Shown here: positions 26,361 to 33,009 of the stretch, in pieces
Layout of the letters: the number at the start of each line of letters is the position of its first letter
Position numbering within the stretch: position 1 is the first letter of the stretch
From: CAVYVZ01 sp963772065
Lineage (GTDB): Bacteria > Acidobacteriota > Vicinamibacteria > Vicinamibacterales > UBA2999
Length of the DNA: 64,000 bases
Reading direction: 5' to 3'
NCBI GenBank assembly: GCA_963772065.1
Contig: CAVYVZ010000001.1
Coordinates: 124,001 to 188,000, forward strand
The notes under the pieces: model-generated
What the model saw: the letters and a program-made list of their open reading frames with translations, nothing else
Told to the model about the DNA's origin: nothing
Databases searched by the model: none
Made by a program: the position numbers and the translations under genes

Positions 26361-26366
26361 ATTATA
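26361..26366 (-). promoter_or_regulatory. -10 element TATAAT for the nagZ operon (possible leaderless start)
   Basis: Perfect TATAAT on the minus strand, followed by TGAGTG and then GTG at 26354. A transcription start 6-7 nt after the -10 would fall on that start codon. No clear -35 is visible 17 nt upstream. Confidence 0.5.
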
Positions 26367-26376
26367 AGAGCGCCCC

Positions 26377-26563
26377 GGTCGTTGTTCGTTGTTCGTAGTC
26401 CGTGGTCCGTAAAAACACTTGTCCTTCGTTGTTCGTAACCGTCGGCCGTGGAGACCGCGACCAAACGATGGCAGAAGAGCCTTCTGACGCACGAAAAATC
26501 GAGCAACGAGTAACGAAGTACCAGTGATTTTGCGAACCACGGACTACGAATAACGGACAACGG
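26377..26563. repeat. Long imperfect inverted repeat between nagZ and the GHMP kinase
   Basis: The left arm (about 26377-26440) contains 'gttgttcgtagtccgtggtc' and 'ccttcgttgttcgtaacc'. The right arm (about 26501-26563), reverse-complemented, reads the same words in order ('ttcgtagtccgtggttcg', 'acttcgttactcgttg'), matching at roughly four of five positions over about 60 nt. A ~60-nt centre separates the arms. The arms are AT-richer than neighbouring DNA and internally built of repeated GTTCG/TTCGT/GTCCG words. It has no coding logic and sits between two divergent -10 boxes. Confidence 0.75.
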
Positions 26564-26569
26564 GTTTTC

Positions 26570-26575
26570 TATAAT
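26570..26575 (+). promoter_or_regulatory. -10 element TATAAT for the GHMP kinase (possible leaderless start)
   Basis: Perfect TATAAT, then five bases (gcagt), then the GTG start at 26581. Transcription would begin at or next to the start codon. No clear -35 hexamer; the upstream sequence is the right arm of the inverted repeat. Confidence 0.5.
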
Positions 26576-26580
26576 GCAGT

Positions 26581-27600
26581 GTGCTCATAGAGACGTCAGC
26601 GCCTACCAGGATCGATCTGGCCGGCGGCACGATCGACATCTGGCCGCTGTACGTGTTTCATCCGGGCGCCCAGACGATCAACGCCGCGATCAGCCTCCGC
26701 GCGCGCGCCCGTATTGAAACACGCGCCGATCGGCGGGTGGTCATTCGGTCCGAGGACACCAACCGAACCGTCGAGTTCGACGACTGGAATGCGCTGCGCG
26801 AGGATGGCGAGCTGCGCTTGCTCTCGCTGCTGACGCACTGGTTCCTGCGCGGCCCCGAGGCGCCGCCGCACGGCCGCACCGACGGGTTGACGCTCACCAC
26901 GCGATGCGACTCGCCCGCCGGGGCGGGCATTGCCGGGTCGTCGGCGCTCAACGTTGCGGTGTGCGCGGCGCTGGCGCGGTGGACGCGCCACCACTATGAG
27001 CCCGAGGCGCTGCTGCAGGTCGCGATGAACATCGAGGCCCAGGCCATCCAGGTGCCGACCGGCGTTCAGGACTATCGCCCCGCGATGTATGGGGGAATCG
27101 CCGCCGTCGAGCTGAATGCCGGCGGCGTGCGACGGGTCGCGCTCGACGTGGATCCACGCGAGCTGGAGCGTCGCATCGTGCTCTGCTACACCGGAGAGCC
27201 GCGGAACTCGGGAACGAACAACTGGGAGATTCTCAAGAAGCACATCGACGGTGATCGACACGTGTTCGACTGCTTCGAGCGCATACGCGATACGGCCGCC
27301 ACGATGCGCGACGCGCTGGGCCGCGGCGACTGGGATGGCGTCGGCTCGGCGATCGCCGAAGAGTGGGAGAACCGGAAGCGTCTGGCGCCGGGCGTCGTGA
27401 CGCCCGCCATCGAGCATCTGATCTCGCTCGCCCGCGCGGCGGGCGCCACGGCGGCGAAGGTCTGCGGGGCCGGCGGCGGCGGGTGCCTCTTCTGCTACGG
27501 CCCGCCGGAGCGGTGGTCCGCCATTCGCGACGCGCTCGCGGGCGGCGGTGCGCATCTGCTCGACTACCGCATCGAGCGCGACGGCCTCACGCGTGGATAA
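26581..27600 (+). CDS. GHMP-family sugar kinase
   Basis: Predicted 339 residues from GTG 26581. The three GHMP motifs are present: N-terminal 'SAPTRIDLAGGTIDIWPLYV', the ATP loop 'DSPAGAGIAGSSALNVAVCA' and the C-terminal 'AAKVCGAGGGGCLFCYG'. The family includes galactokinase, L-fucokinase, mevalonate kinase and heptose-7-phosphate kinase (HddA). The N-terminal 'LAGGTxD' and overall length favour a sugar kinase of the HddA/fucokinase branch; the substrate cannot be fixed. No nucleotide-sugar genes are adjacent. Its TAA overlaps the GTG start of polX. Confidence 0.82.
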   Translation: MLIETSAPTRIDLAGGTIDIWPLYVFHPGAQTINAAISLRARARIETRADRRVVIRSEDTNRTVEFDDWNALREDGELRLLSLLTHWFLRGPEAPPHGRTDGLTLTTRCDSPAGAGIAGSSALNVAVCAALARWTRHHYEPEALLQVAMNIEAQAIQVPTGVQDYRPAMYGGIAAVELNAGGVRRVALDVDPRELERRIVLCYTGEPRNSGTNNWEILKKHIDGDRHVFDCFERIRDTAATMRDALGRGDWDGVGSAIAEEWENRKRLAPGVVTPAIEHLISLARAAGATAAKVCGAGGGGCLFCYGPPERWSAIRDALAGGGAHLLDYRIERDGLTRG

Positions 27601-29326
27601 CCAGTCGGTCGCCCGCATCTTCGCGGAGATCGCCGACCTGCTGGAGATCAAAGGAGAGAACGCGTTCAAGATCCGCGCGTACCGGGGCGCCGCCGAAACC
27701 ATTGCCGCCTGGCCCGACAACGTGGCGCGGCTGGATGACGCGCAGCTTCGCGACCTGCCGGGCATCGGCAAGGATCTGGCGAAGAAGGTCCGCGAGCTCG
27801 CCGATACGGGCGGGTGTCAGTTCCATCAGGAGCTGCTCCAGGAATTCCCTCCCACGATCCTCGACCTCCTGAGGCTCCAGGGCGTCGGGCCCAAGACGGT
27901 CGCCCTGCTCTATTCGGCCCTGAACATCCGCACGCTCGCCGATCTGGAGACTGCCATCCGCGACGGCCGCCTCCGCGGGATCCGCGGGATGGGCGCAAAG
28001 AAAGAGGCGCTGCTCCTGAAGGCCCTCGAAGAGCGACAGCGCGACGCCGGGCGCCATCTGCTGTCCGACACCACGGCCACAGCGGCGGAGCTCCTGGCGT
28101 GGCTGCGTGAACGCGCGCCGGCCGCAGAGCTCATCCCGGTCGGCAGCCTCCGCCGCGGCTGCGATACCTGCGGCGATCTCGATGTCCTGGCCATCGGCGC
28201 GGAGACGTCGCTGATGGAGACCTTCATCCAGTATCCACAGGTCGATCGCGTGCTCGGGCAGGGTGAGACCAAATCGAGCGTACGGCTCGCCGGCGGCTAT
28301 CAGGCAGATCTGCGCCTCGTACCTCGTGAGAGCCGCGGAGCGGCGATGCAGTACTTCACCGGGTCGAAGGCCCACAACATCGTGCTGCGCGATCGGGCCA
28401 TTCAGCGCGGCTACAAGCTCAATGAATATGGTCTCTTCACGATCGCCGACGAGACGCGCATTGCCGGCGACGACTCCGAGGCGGGCATCTACGCCGCACT
28501 TGGGCTCGCCTACGTCGAGCCGGAGCTTCGGGAGAACCGTGGGGAGATCGAGGCAGCCGAGAGCGGCGCCATGCCGCGCCTTGTCACGCAGGCCGACCTC
28601 CGCGGCGACCTCCACATGCACACCACCGAGACCGACGGCCGCGACGATCTTCACGCCATGGCGGCGGCCGCGCGGCGGCTCGGCCACGAGTACATCGCGG
28701 TGACCGAGCACAGCCAGGCGCTCGCGATGGCAAACGGTCTCGACGAACGCCGCGCGCTCGACCACGCGGCGCGCATTCGGGCGCTGAACGGACAGATCGA
28801 CGGGTTGACCCTGCTCGCCGGCATCGAATGCGACATCCTTCCCGATGGGCGCCTCGATCTGGCCGAGGACTGCCTGGCGCAGCTCGATCTCGTCGTCGCG
28901 TCGGTGCACTCGCACTTCGCCATGGACGAGCCGCAGATGACGGAGCGCGTGCTCAGGGCTCTCGCGTGCCCGTACGTCGATATCCTCGGCCACCCGACCG
29001 GCCGCTTGCTGCTGAAGCGCGACGGCTATCGGCTCAACATGGACCAGGTCGTGAACACGGCGGCCCGGCACGGCGTCGCGATGGAGATCAACTGCCAGAC
29101 GGATAGATTGGATCTGAACGACAGCCACGCGCGCCTTGCGCGCGAACGAGGCGTGCGCCTCGTCATCTCAACCGATGCGCACTCGGTTGCGGCGTTGAGC
29201 AACCAGCGATGGGGTATCACGGTCGCGCGCCGCGCGTGGGTCACGCCACAGGACATCCTCAACACGCGATCGTTGACCGACTTGCGGCACCTGCTCCGGC
29301 GTCATCAGGGGCGGGCGGCGAAGTAA
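27593..29326 (+). CDS. polX: DNA polymerase/3'-5' exonuclease PolX
   Basis: About 577 residues from GTG 27593 (MDNQSVARIFAEIADLLEIK). Order: N-terminal 8-kDa HhH region ('AFKIRAYRGAAETI', 'LPGIGKDLAKKVRELAD'), fingers HhH ('LRLQGVGPKTVALLYSALNI'), palm with both metal Asp residues ('PVGSLRRGCDTCGDLDVLAI') and the third Asp in 'GGYQADLRLV', then a PHP exonuclease domain ('RGDLHMHTTETDGRDDL', 'VTEHSQA', 'GIECDILPDG', 'ASVHSHF', 'LGHPTGR', 'ISTDAHSV'). Bacterial PolX fills gaps in base-excision repair. Intact, in contrast with the paralogue at 12640-13924. Confidence 0.94.
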   Translation: MDNQSVARIFAEIADLLEIKGENAFKIRAYRGAAETIAAWPDNVARLDDAQLRDLPGIGKDLAKKVRELADTGGCQFHQELLQEFPPTILDLLRLQGVGPKTVALLYSALNIRTLADLETAIRDGRLRGIRGMGAKKEALLLKALEERQRDAGRHLLSDTTATAAELLAWLRERAPAAELIPVGSLRRGCDTCGDLDVLAIGAETSLMETFIQYPQVDRVLGQGETKSSVRLAGGYQADLRLVPRESRGAAMQYFTGSKAHNIVLRDRAIQRGYKLNEYGLFTIADETRIAGDDSEAGIYAALGLAYVEPELRENRGEIEAAESGAMPRLVTQADLRGDLHMHTTETDGRDDLHAMAAAARRLGHEYIAVTEHSQALAMANGLDERRALDHAARIRALNGQIDGLTLLAGIECDILPDGRLDLAEDCLAQLDLVVASVHSHFAMDEPQMTERVLRALACPYVDILGHPTGRLLLKRDGYRLNMDQVVNTAARHGVAMEINCQTDRLDLNDSHARLARERGVRLVISTDAHSVAALSNQRWGITVARRAWVTPQDILNTRSLTDLRHLLRRHQGRAAK

Positions 29327-29651
29327 CCGGGACGGACGCGTACCGAGCGACAACGCGCACGACGCTGCCTTTTACCTTTTTCCTTTTCTTTTCCTTTTTC
29401 CTTGCGCGCGCAGCGCGCCCCGCCCACTCCTTGCGCATCTGCGCGAGCCCTTCCATGTAGACGGTCGCTTTCTCGCGCGCTTCCTCATCCGGCAGGGCCT
29501 TCAGCAGCTCGATCGCGTGAGCGAGGTCGTGCTGGATGGTGTGCTTCGTCGTCTTGAAATAGATGGTCCGGATCTCCTCGAGAATCTGCGCGGGCGCACG
29601 CGCAGCGCCGCCGCGAAGGGCGGAGAGCGGGACGAAGCCCTTCTCGCTCAC
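29259..29651 (-). CDS. Uncharacterised protein with Lys-rich tail, 130 aa
   Basis: From GTG 29651, whose bases overlap the preceding gene's stop (GTGA). The first ~80 residues are helical and conserved-looking: 'ALRGGAARAPAQILEEIRTI', 'TTKHTIQHDLAHAIELLKAL' and 'EEAREKATVYMEGLAQMRK'. Then comes a very basic 'RKKEKKRKKVK' tract, which explains the pyrimidine-rich plus strand at 29369-29402. The last ~22 residues overlap the 3' end of polX convergently (68 nt), so the true C-terminus may be shorter. I do not recognise a named family; position at the end of the operon suggests a partner of the upstream HEAT-like gene. Confidence 0.55.
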   Translation of the reverse strand: MSEKGFVPLSALRGGAARAPAQILEEIRTIYFKTTKHTIQHDLAHAIELLKALPDEEAREKATVYMEGLAQMRKEWAGRAARARKKEKKRKKVKGSVVRVVARYASVPVTSPPAPDDAGAGAASRSTIAC

Positions 29652-30478
29652 TTGTCGATGACGACCTTCTTGCGGGCGGTGACGCGCAGGATCTCGGCGA
29701 CGTTGCGGTTGGTCGAGAGCTGCCGGAGATCCTTGTCGTTCAGGCGGCTCATGAGGTTCATGGCCAGCGCGACCGGCGACTTGGGGTTGCGCACCAGGGC
29801 CAGCATCACGTTGTAGTTCTTGATCCACGCGCGGTTGCCGGCCACGATTCGCAGGATCTCCTCCGACACGTTCGCCATCTTGGCGATCGCTTCGACTTCA
29901 CTCTCGGTGAGCTTTGGGCTGCTCAGGACCGCGGTCGATACCAGCTTGTTGGGATCGCGGATCAGAAGGCTGCGCTCCTCGCGCGACCCCTTCATTGCCA
30001 GGCCCATGCGCTGCGCAACGGTGAGCGAGGCGATTTTCTGCGTCACCGACGCCTTGCGTTTCTGTTCGGCTTCATCGTCCGACGATTCGCCGGTCTCGAG
30101 CCGCGGCTCGACGGCGGGCTCAGGGTCGGGCGCCACCGCCTCCGGCTCCGGCCCCAGGTCCAGGATTGGCGCGTCCGCTTCCGGCGCGGGCGTGTCTGCC
30201 GGCTCGATGCCGCGCGCCGCGAAGAATGTGCGCATGTCGGCCGAGACGTCTGACCTCGCGAGAAACGACCGCAGGGTCGGCACCGGCAGGGCGGCGAGCG
30301 TCGCTTCCGTTGCGGCGGCGACCTCGGGATCTTCGTCGCCGGCGAGCAGGATCAGGAGGGCCAGCTGTTCGTGCGCGCGCGGGGCGAGCGCGCCCCGCGC
30401 CGCCTGGAGCCGCGTGTCGCGGTCCACTTCGCCGCGCCTGAAGAAGTCGAGCAATGGGGTTCGAAGTCCTGGTTCCAC
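29648..30478 (-). CDS. Uncharacterised HEAT-like/helical repeat protein
   Basis: Predicted 276 residues. The N-terminal ~100 residues are HEAT-like ('ALAPRAHEQLALLILLAGDE', 'PEVAAATEATLAALPVPTLR'), a Pro/Glu/Asp-rich linker spans about 105-150, and the C-terminal ~125 residues are a conserved helical module: 'TVAQRMGLAMKGSREERSLL', 'IRDPNKLVSTAVLSSPKLTE', 'VSEEILRIVAGNRAWIKNYN' and 'LVRNPKSPVALAMNLMSRL'. I have seen this C-terminal pattern in deltaproteobacterial and acidobacterial hypotheticals; its function is not established. Cytoplasmic, no TM. Confidence 0.65.
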   Translation of the reverse strand: MEPGLRTPLLDFFRRGEVDRDTRLQAARGALAPRAHEQLALLILLAGDEDPEVAAATEATLAALPVPTLRSFLARSDVSADMRTFFAARGIEPADTPAPEADAPILDLGPEPEAVAPDPEPAVEPRLETGESSDDEAEQKRKASVTQKIASLTVAQRMGLAMKGSREERSLLIRDPNKLVSTAVLSSPKLTESEVEAIAKMANVSEEILRIVAGNRAWIKNYNVMLALVRNPKSPVALAMNLMSRLNDKDLRQLSTNRNVAEILRVTARKKVVIDK

Positions 30479-30481
30479 GCG

Positions 30482-30889
30482 CTACCTGGTTCGAAGTGTG
30501 AAGTACAGGATGACGCCGATGATCGCCAGCGCGATCAGGACGAGCTGCAGAGTCATCGCGGCAACCTGGCGGCGGCTCTCGAGTGCCTCGTGATCCTCGT
30601 GCGGCAGGTGCGGGCTGCCGGCGGTCACCGAGTCGTGCGGAAACTGTGCGATGAATGCCTGCACAGTCTGCTCGGGATCGAGGCCAACCTCGGTCGCATA
30701 GGAGCGAACGAACGCGCGGCTGAAGATGCCGCCCGGCAGGGACGTGATGTCATTTCGCTCCAGGGCCTCGAGCACGCTCACGGAAATCTTCGTGGCGTCG
30801 GCGATCTGACGAAGCGACACGCCACGGGTCTCGCGGGCGTGCTTCATCATCGTGCCGAAATCGCCGCCCGACCGTTCAGCGATGACCAT
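30482..30889 (-). CDS. RodZ-like HTH protein with C-terminal membrane anchor
   Basis: Predicted 135 residues. 'FGTMMKHARETRGVSLRQIA' and 'DATKISVSVLEALERND' form an HTH_25 domain as in RodZ, followed by 'LPGGIFSRAFVRSYATEVGL' (conserved in RodZ-type proteins) and one membrane helix ('LQLVLIALAIIGVILYFTL') at the very C-terminus. It lacks the periplasmic domain of RodZ, which runs to more than 300 residues, so a role in MreB-linked cell shape is only a possibility. The start at 30889 keeps the whole HTH but overlaps thiE by 43 nt; ATG 30850 would give an ATGATGA overlap. Confidence 0.75.
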   Translation of the reverse strand: MVIAERSGGDFGTMMKHARETRGVSLRQIADATKISVSVLEALERNDITSLPGGIFSRAFVRSYATEVGLDPEQTVQAFIAQFPHDSVTAGSPHLPHEDHEALESRRQVAAMTLQLVLIALAIIGVILYFTLRTR

Positions 30890-31527
30890 TCGCGCGCCCA
30901 TTGTGCCACGAGCGCGTTCAGCCGATCGATTCCGTGCGTGCATCCGTCGGCGAACATCGCGATGGCGGCAACGCCCGCGGCACCGCAGCGCGCAATCTCG
31001 GCGGCACGGGACGCCGTGATGCCGCCGATCGCCAGGACGGGCAGCGGCACGGCCGCCGCCGCTGCCGCGAGGCCCTCGACACCGGCGGGCGCAACGCCGG
31101 CCTTCGACGAAGTGGCAAACACCATTCCGAAGACGAGGTAGTCGAGCCCGCCTTCTTCGACGACGCGAGCGGCCTCGCTGGCGTGATGGACGGATCGGCC
31201 GATCAGGAAGCCGCGCGGCACGATCGGCCGCACGCGCGCGGCTGGGACGCCGTGACCCGGCAGGTGGACGCCGTGCGCGCCCGCGGCCAGCGCCACGTCG
31301 ATCCGATCGTTGACGAGAACGCGCGCACGCGTACCGCGGACCGCCTCGACGCACCGACGGACAAGCCGCGTCAGCGCGCCGCCTTCGAGGTCGCGTTCAC
31401 GCACTTGAATGAGATCGATGCCGGCCCGCGCGGCAGCCCCGACGCACTCAACGAGCCTGTCCTCGGCGTCTGCTGTCGACGCCGCGAGCCGCTGGCGGTC
31501 GGTGACGAGGCAGAGAACGGGCCGCAC
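30847..31527 (-). CDS. thiE: Thiamine-phosphate synthase family protein (ThiE/TenI)
   Basis: Predicted 226 residues with a TIM barrel: 'LCLVTDRQRL', 'GIDLIQVRERDLEGGALTRL' (pyrophosphate-binding E-R-D), 'ARVLVNDRIDVALAAGAHGV', 'HLPGHGVPAARVR', 'LDYLVFGMVFATSSKAG' and 'PVLAIGGITASRAAEIARCG'. ThiE joins the HMP and thiazole moieties to thiamine phosphate; TenI-type relatives act as thiazole tautomerases. No other thiamine genes are near, and the gene sits among unrelated genes, so ThiE versus TenI is not settled. Confidence 0.8.
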   Translation of the reverse strand: MRPVLCLVTDRQRLAASTADAEDRLVECVGAAARAGIDLIQVRERDLEGGALTRLVRRCVEAVRGTRARVLVNDRIDVALAAGAHGVHLPGHGVPAARVRPIVPRGFLIGRSVHHASEAARVVEEGGLDYLVFGMVFATSSKAGVAPAGVEGLAAAAAAVPLPVLAIGGITASRAAEIARCGAAGVAAIAMFADGCTHGIDRLNALVAQWAREWSSLNGRAAISAR

Positions 31528-31529
31528 CG

Positions 31530-31799
31530 CTACTCCCGCGGGCCCACGGAGGATGCGCCGAGCGATGTGGGCGGCGGAGGGCGCGACGTAATCGCCGACA
31601 CGAGCTCGGCGAGCCCGAAGTAGACGTTCAGCAGCCCGAGCCCCGAGACCGCGCCGCGCACGTAGTTGTTTCGCATCAGCGCCTGCAAGGCCGGCAGCGT
31701 CTGCACGAAATAGTTGCGCTCCCAGAACACGGACCAGGGGACGACGATCAGCAGGAATCCCGCCCAGAGAAACAGCGTGGCCAGGAGGAGCCGCCTCAC
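31530..31799 (-). CDS. Small membrane protein, 89 aa
   Basis: From GTG 31799, overlapping the preceding TPR gene's stop (GTGA). A membrane helix at about residues 5-24 ('LLATLFLWAGFLLIVVPWSV') is followed by 'FWERNYFVQTLPALQALMRN' and a second helix ('AVSGLGLLNVYFGLAELVSA'), then a Pro-rich tail. The 'WSVFWERNYFVQ' segment looks like a motif. Function unknown; coupling to TPR genes is the only context. Confidence 0.6.
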   Translation of the reverse strand: MRRLLLATLFLWAGFLLIVVPWSVFWERNYFVQTLPALQALMRNNYVRGAVSGLGLLNVYFGLAELVSAITSRPPPPTSLGASSVGPRE

Positions 31800-32968
31800 A
31801 AACTCTCGCGGAAGTAGGAGCCGTCCGAGCACAGGAGGCTGGCGACCGTCTGCTCGGGATCCGGATCGTTGCAGAGAACGAGCGCCCGCAACAGGCGCTC
31901 GACGCGCGCGTGCTCCCACGGCGCGCGCATCACGAGATCCTCGGCGATGAGCCGTGCCTCGGCGCCGCGGCCGGCATGGAGGTAGGCGTCGGCAAGGCGC
32001 TCCTGCGTCGCCGACATCGTATCCGGGAGGCCGCCGTCGACGCACACTTCGACCAGCCTGAGCAGGGCGGGCACATGATGCGGCACCCGCGTCACGAAGC
32101 CGTCGAGAATCGAGACGGCGCGATCCCACTCTCCGGCGGCGGCCGCGGCGTCCGCTGCTGCGTCCGCCGCCGCGAAGCCGGCATCGGGCGGTTCCGAGCC
32201 TGCGTCCGTGGCCGTGTTCGCGTCGCGGCTCTCGGCAGCCGGCGGCGCGGTTGCGCGCACCGGACGGTCGTCGCTCTCGACTCCGGCTTCGGCGATGGTT
32301 TCGGCCGCCTCCTTCGGGCGGCCCGCGGCCTCGAAAGCCTCGGCCACCATCATGAGCTCCGATGCAACGCGCGCCACGGAGCGCGCCTGGACGAGCTCAC
32401 CCAGGGCGATCAGCATCTTCAGCATGCGCATGCGGTATTCCGCATTCGCCGGATCGATGCTGGACGCCTCGGCCACGGCCGCGAGCGCATCGGCGTGCCG
32501 GCCTTGCGATTCATACAGTTCCGCGGCCTCGATCAGAAGGGCACACGCCTTGCCAACGTCCAACGCATCCTGTGCCGTGCGCGCGGCGGTCATCCGCGCC
32601 TCCGGGTCGTCGGGCGCGATCGCCGGCGTGCTCTTCCGTCGCGGTCGCTTCAGCTTCTCGCTCAGGCGCTCGAGCGCGAGCGTCGCATCCTTGTCACGGG
32701 GGTTGATGCGGAGAATCTTCTTGTAGACGGCTGCGGCGCGTCCGGCCGCCCCCTCACGTATGAGCTGCTCGCCCGCCCGCGCGAAGTGGGCGGCGGCGCG
32801 GTCCAATTGGCCGGCGCGCACATAGAGGTCGCCGAGCGCGTTGACCGAGCTCGTGTCGCCGGGATCAGCCGCGATCAGTCGCACGTACTCGTCGATGGCG
32901 GCTCCCAGCTTGCCCTGACGGAGGAATTTCGCAGCGCGTTTCAGCGTGGCATCACGATTGGTGTGCAC
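31796..32968 (-). CDS. TPR protein, short paralogue
   Basis: Predicted 390 residues starting 'MHTNRDATLKRAAKFLRQGK'. About eight TPR-like units: 'LGAAIDEYVRLIAADPGDTS', 'LGDLYVRAGQLDRAAAHFAR' and 'AVYKKILRINPRDKDATLAL' at the N-terminus, an Ala/Asp-rich linker (about 230-265), and 'WDRAVSILDGFVTRVPHHVP' plus 'LADAYLHAGRGAEARLIAED' at the C-terminus. No signal peptide or TM, so cytoplasmic scaffold or adaptor. Closely related in layout to the larger TPR protein encoded just upstream (33010-35022), indicating tandem duplication. Confidence 0.8.
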   Translation of the reverse strand: MHTNRDATLKRAAKFLRQGKLGAAIDEYVRLIAADPGDTSSVNALGDLYVRAGQLDRAAAHFARAGEQLIREGAAGRAAAVYKKILRINPRDKDATLALERLSEKLKRPRRKSTPAIAPDDPEARMTAARTAQDALDVGKACALLIEAAELYESQGRHADALAAVAEASSIDPANAEYRMRMLKMLIALGELVQARSVARVASELMMVAEAFEAAGRPKEAAETIAEAGVESDDRPVRATAPPAAESRDANTATDAGSEPPDAGFAAADAAADAAAAAGEWDRAVSILDGFVTRVPHHVPALLRLVEVCVDGGLPDTMSATQERLADAYLHAGRGAEARLIAEDLVMRAPWEHARVERLLRALVLCNDPDPEQTVASLLCSDGSYFRESL

Positions 32969-33009
32969 CTGGAAGGAACTCTTACGTGTAGGTCGGTGGT
33001 CGGTGATCC

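Noticed and set aside
26377..26563. CRISPR array, because of repeated GTTCG/GTCCG words
   Set aside because: The words are not regularly spaced, have no constant-length spacers and are arranged as an inverted repeat. No cas genes are present.
29369..29402. A polypyrimidine tract (ttttacctttttcctttt...) that could look like a terminator or slippery tract
   Set aside because: On the minus strand it encodes the Lys-rich tail (RKKEKKRKKVK) of the gene at 29259-29651, which explains the composition.
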